Assembly: GCA_964526035.1 (NCBI GenBank)
Contig: CAZGKE010000177.1
Location: 1 to 6,622, forward strand
Reading direction: 5' to 3'
DNA: 6,622 bases
Origin: DAOMOD01 sp964526035
GTDB lineage: Bacteria; Pseudomonadota; Gammaproteobacteria; Xanthomonadales; BPKI01
The notes under the pieces are model-generated. The model saw only the letters and a program-made list of their open reading frames with translations, had not been told where the DNA came from and did not search any database. The number at the start of each line of letters is the position of its first letter. The first letter of the stretch is position 1. The translations under genes were made by a program, and so were the position numbers. Below are positions 6,600 through 6,622 of this stretch, piece by piece.

Positions 6600-6622
6600 G
6601 ACCTGACCCCATTTCGTTTGCT

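Larger units (their letters stand above)
5708..6613 (-). mobile_element. Probable RAYT-type transposable unit with imperfect terminal repeats
   Basis: The transposase gene is bracketed by AATGGGTTCCTTTCT (plus strand, 5708-5722) and AATGGGGTCAGGTCT (minus strand, 6613-6599). These inverted copies match at 11 of 15 positions, including the first six. From memory, GGGGTCAG-type sequences often border related Y1 transposase genes. The left copy overlaps the gene's stop codon, and a 6-bp hairpin TGAGAA/TTCTCA (5704-5724) covers the same point. The right end could extend past the window. No target duplication can be judged because the right flank is missing. Confidence 0.45.

Overview
The window is high-GC bacterial DNA. 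It holds three genes for secreted proteins and one REP-associated (Y1, HUH-type) transposase. No RNA gene, CRISPR array or plasmid function is visible. The Sec-type exported enzymes, the M36 metallopeptidase with a PA insert, the delta-60 repeat protein and the recurring (V/I)F-x-D-G-F-E type motif suggest a Lysobacterales/Xanthomonadales-like gammaproteobacterium. That placement rests on family resemblance recalled from memory, not on a search.

Layout, left to right. Positions 87-1634 (minus strand) encode a 515-residue exported protein with seven delta-60 type repeats, probably a seven-bladed beta-propeller. Positions 1821-4232 (minus) encode an 803-residue fungalysin-type (M36) zinc metalloprotease with signal peptide, FTP/PepSY-type propeptide, HEYGH...E zinc site and PA insert. 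It lies upstream of the delta-60 gene in the same direction, across a 186-base gap holding two inverted repeats and a possible promoter. Positions 4378-5196 (plus) encode a 272-residue secreted alpha/beta-hydrolase esterase of the PHB-depolymerase/LpqC type, transcribed divergently from the protease. Their shared 145-base control region contains a small terminator-like hairpin in the protease leader. Positions 5197-5721 hold no convincing gene. Positions 5722-6555 (minus) encode a RAYT-type transposase with probable imperfect terminal inverted repeats at 5708-5722 and 6599-6613.

The protease, esterase and propeller protein all look exported and could form a small set of secreted degradative or surface functions. 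No shared pathway is evident. What links them is a short motif: VFSDGF near the C-terminus of both minus-strand proteins, and FASGFES just after the signal peptide of the esterase. The two identical hexapeptides use different codons at five of six positions, so they are not a recent DNA duplication. The transposase has the HUH histidines, but a histidine stands where I expect the catalytic tyrosine, so it may be inactive or repurposed. The best candidates for something undescribed are the motif, the altered transposase and the structured protease leader. No complete novel system is demonstrated.
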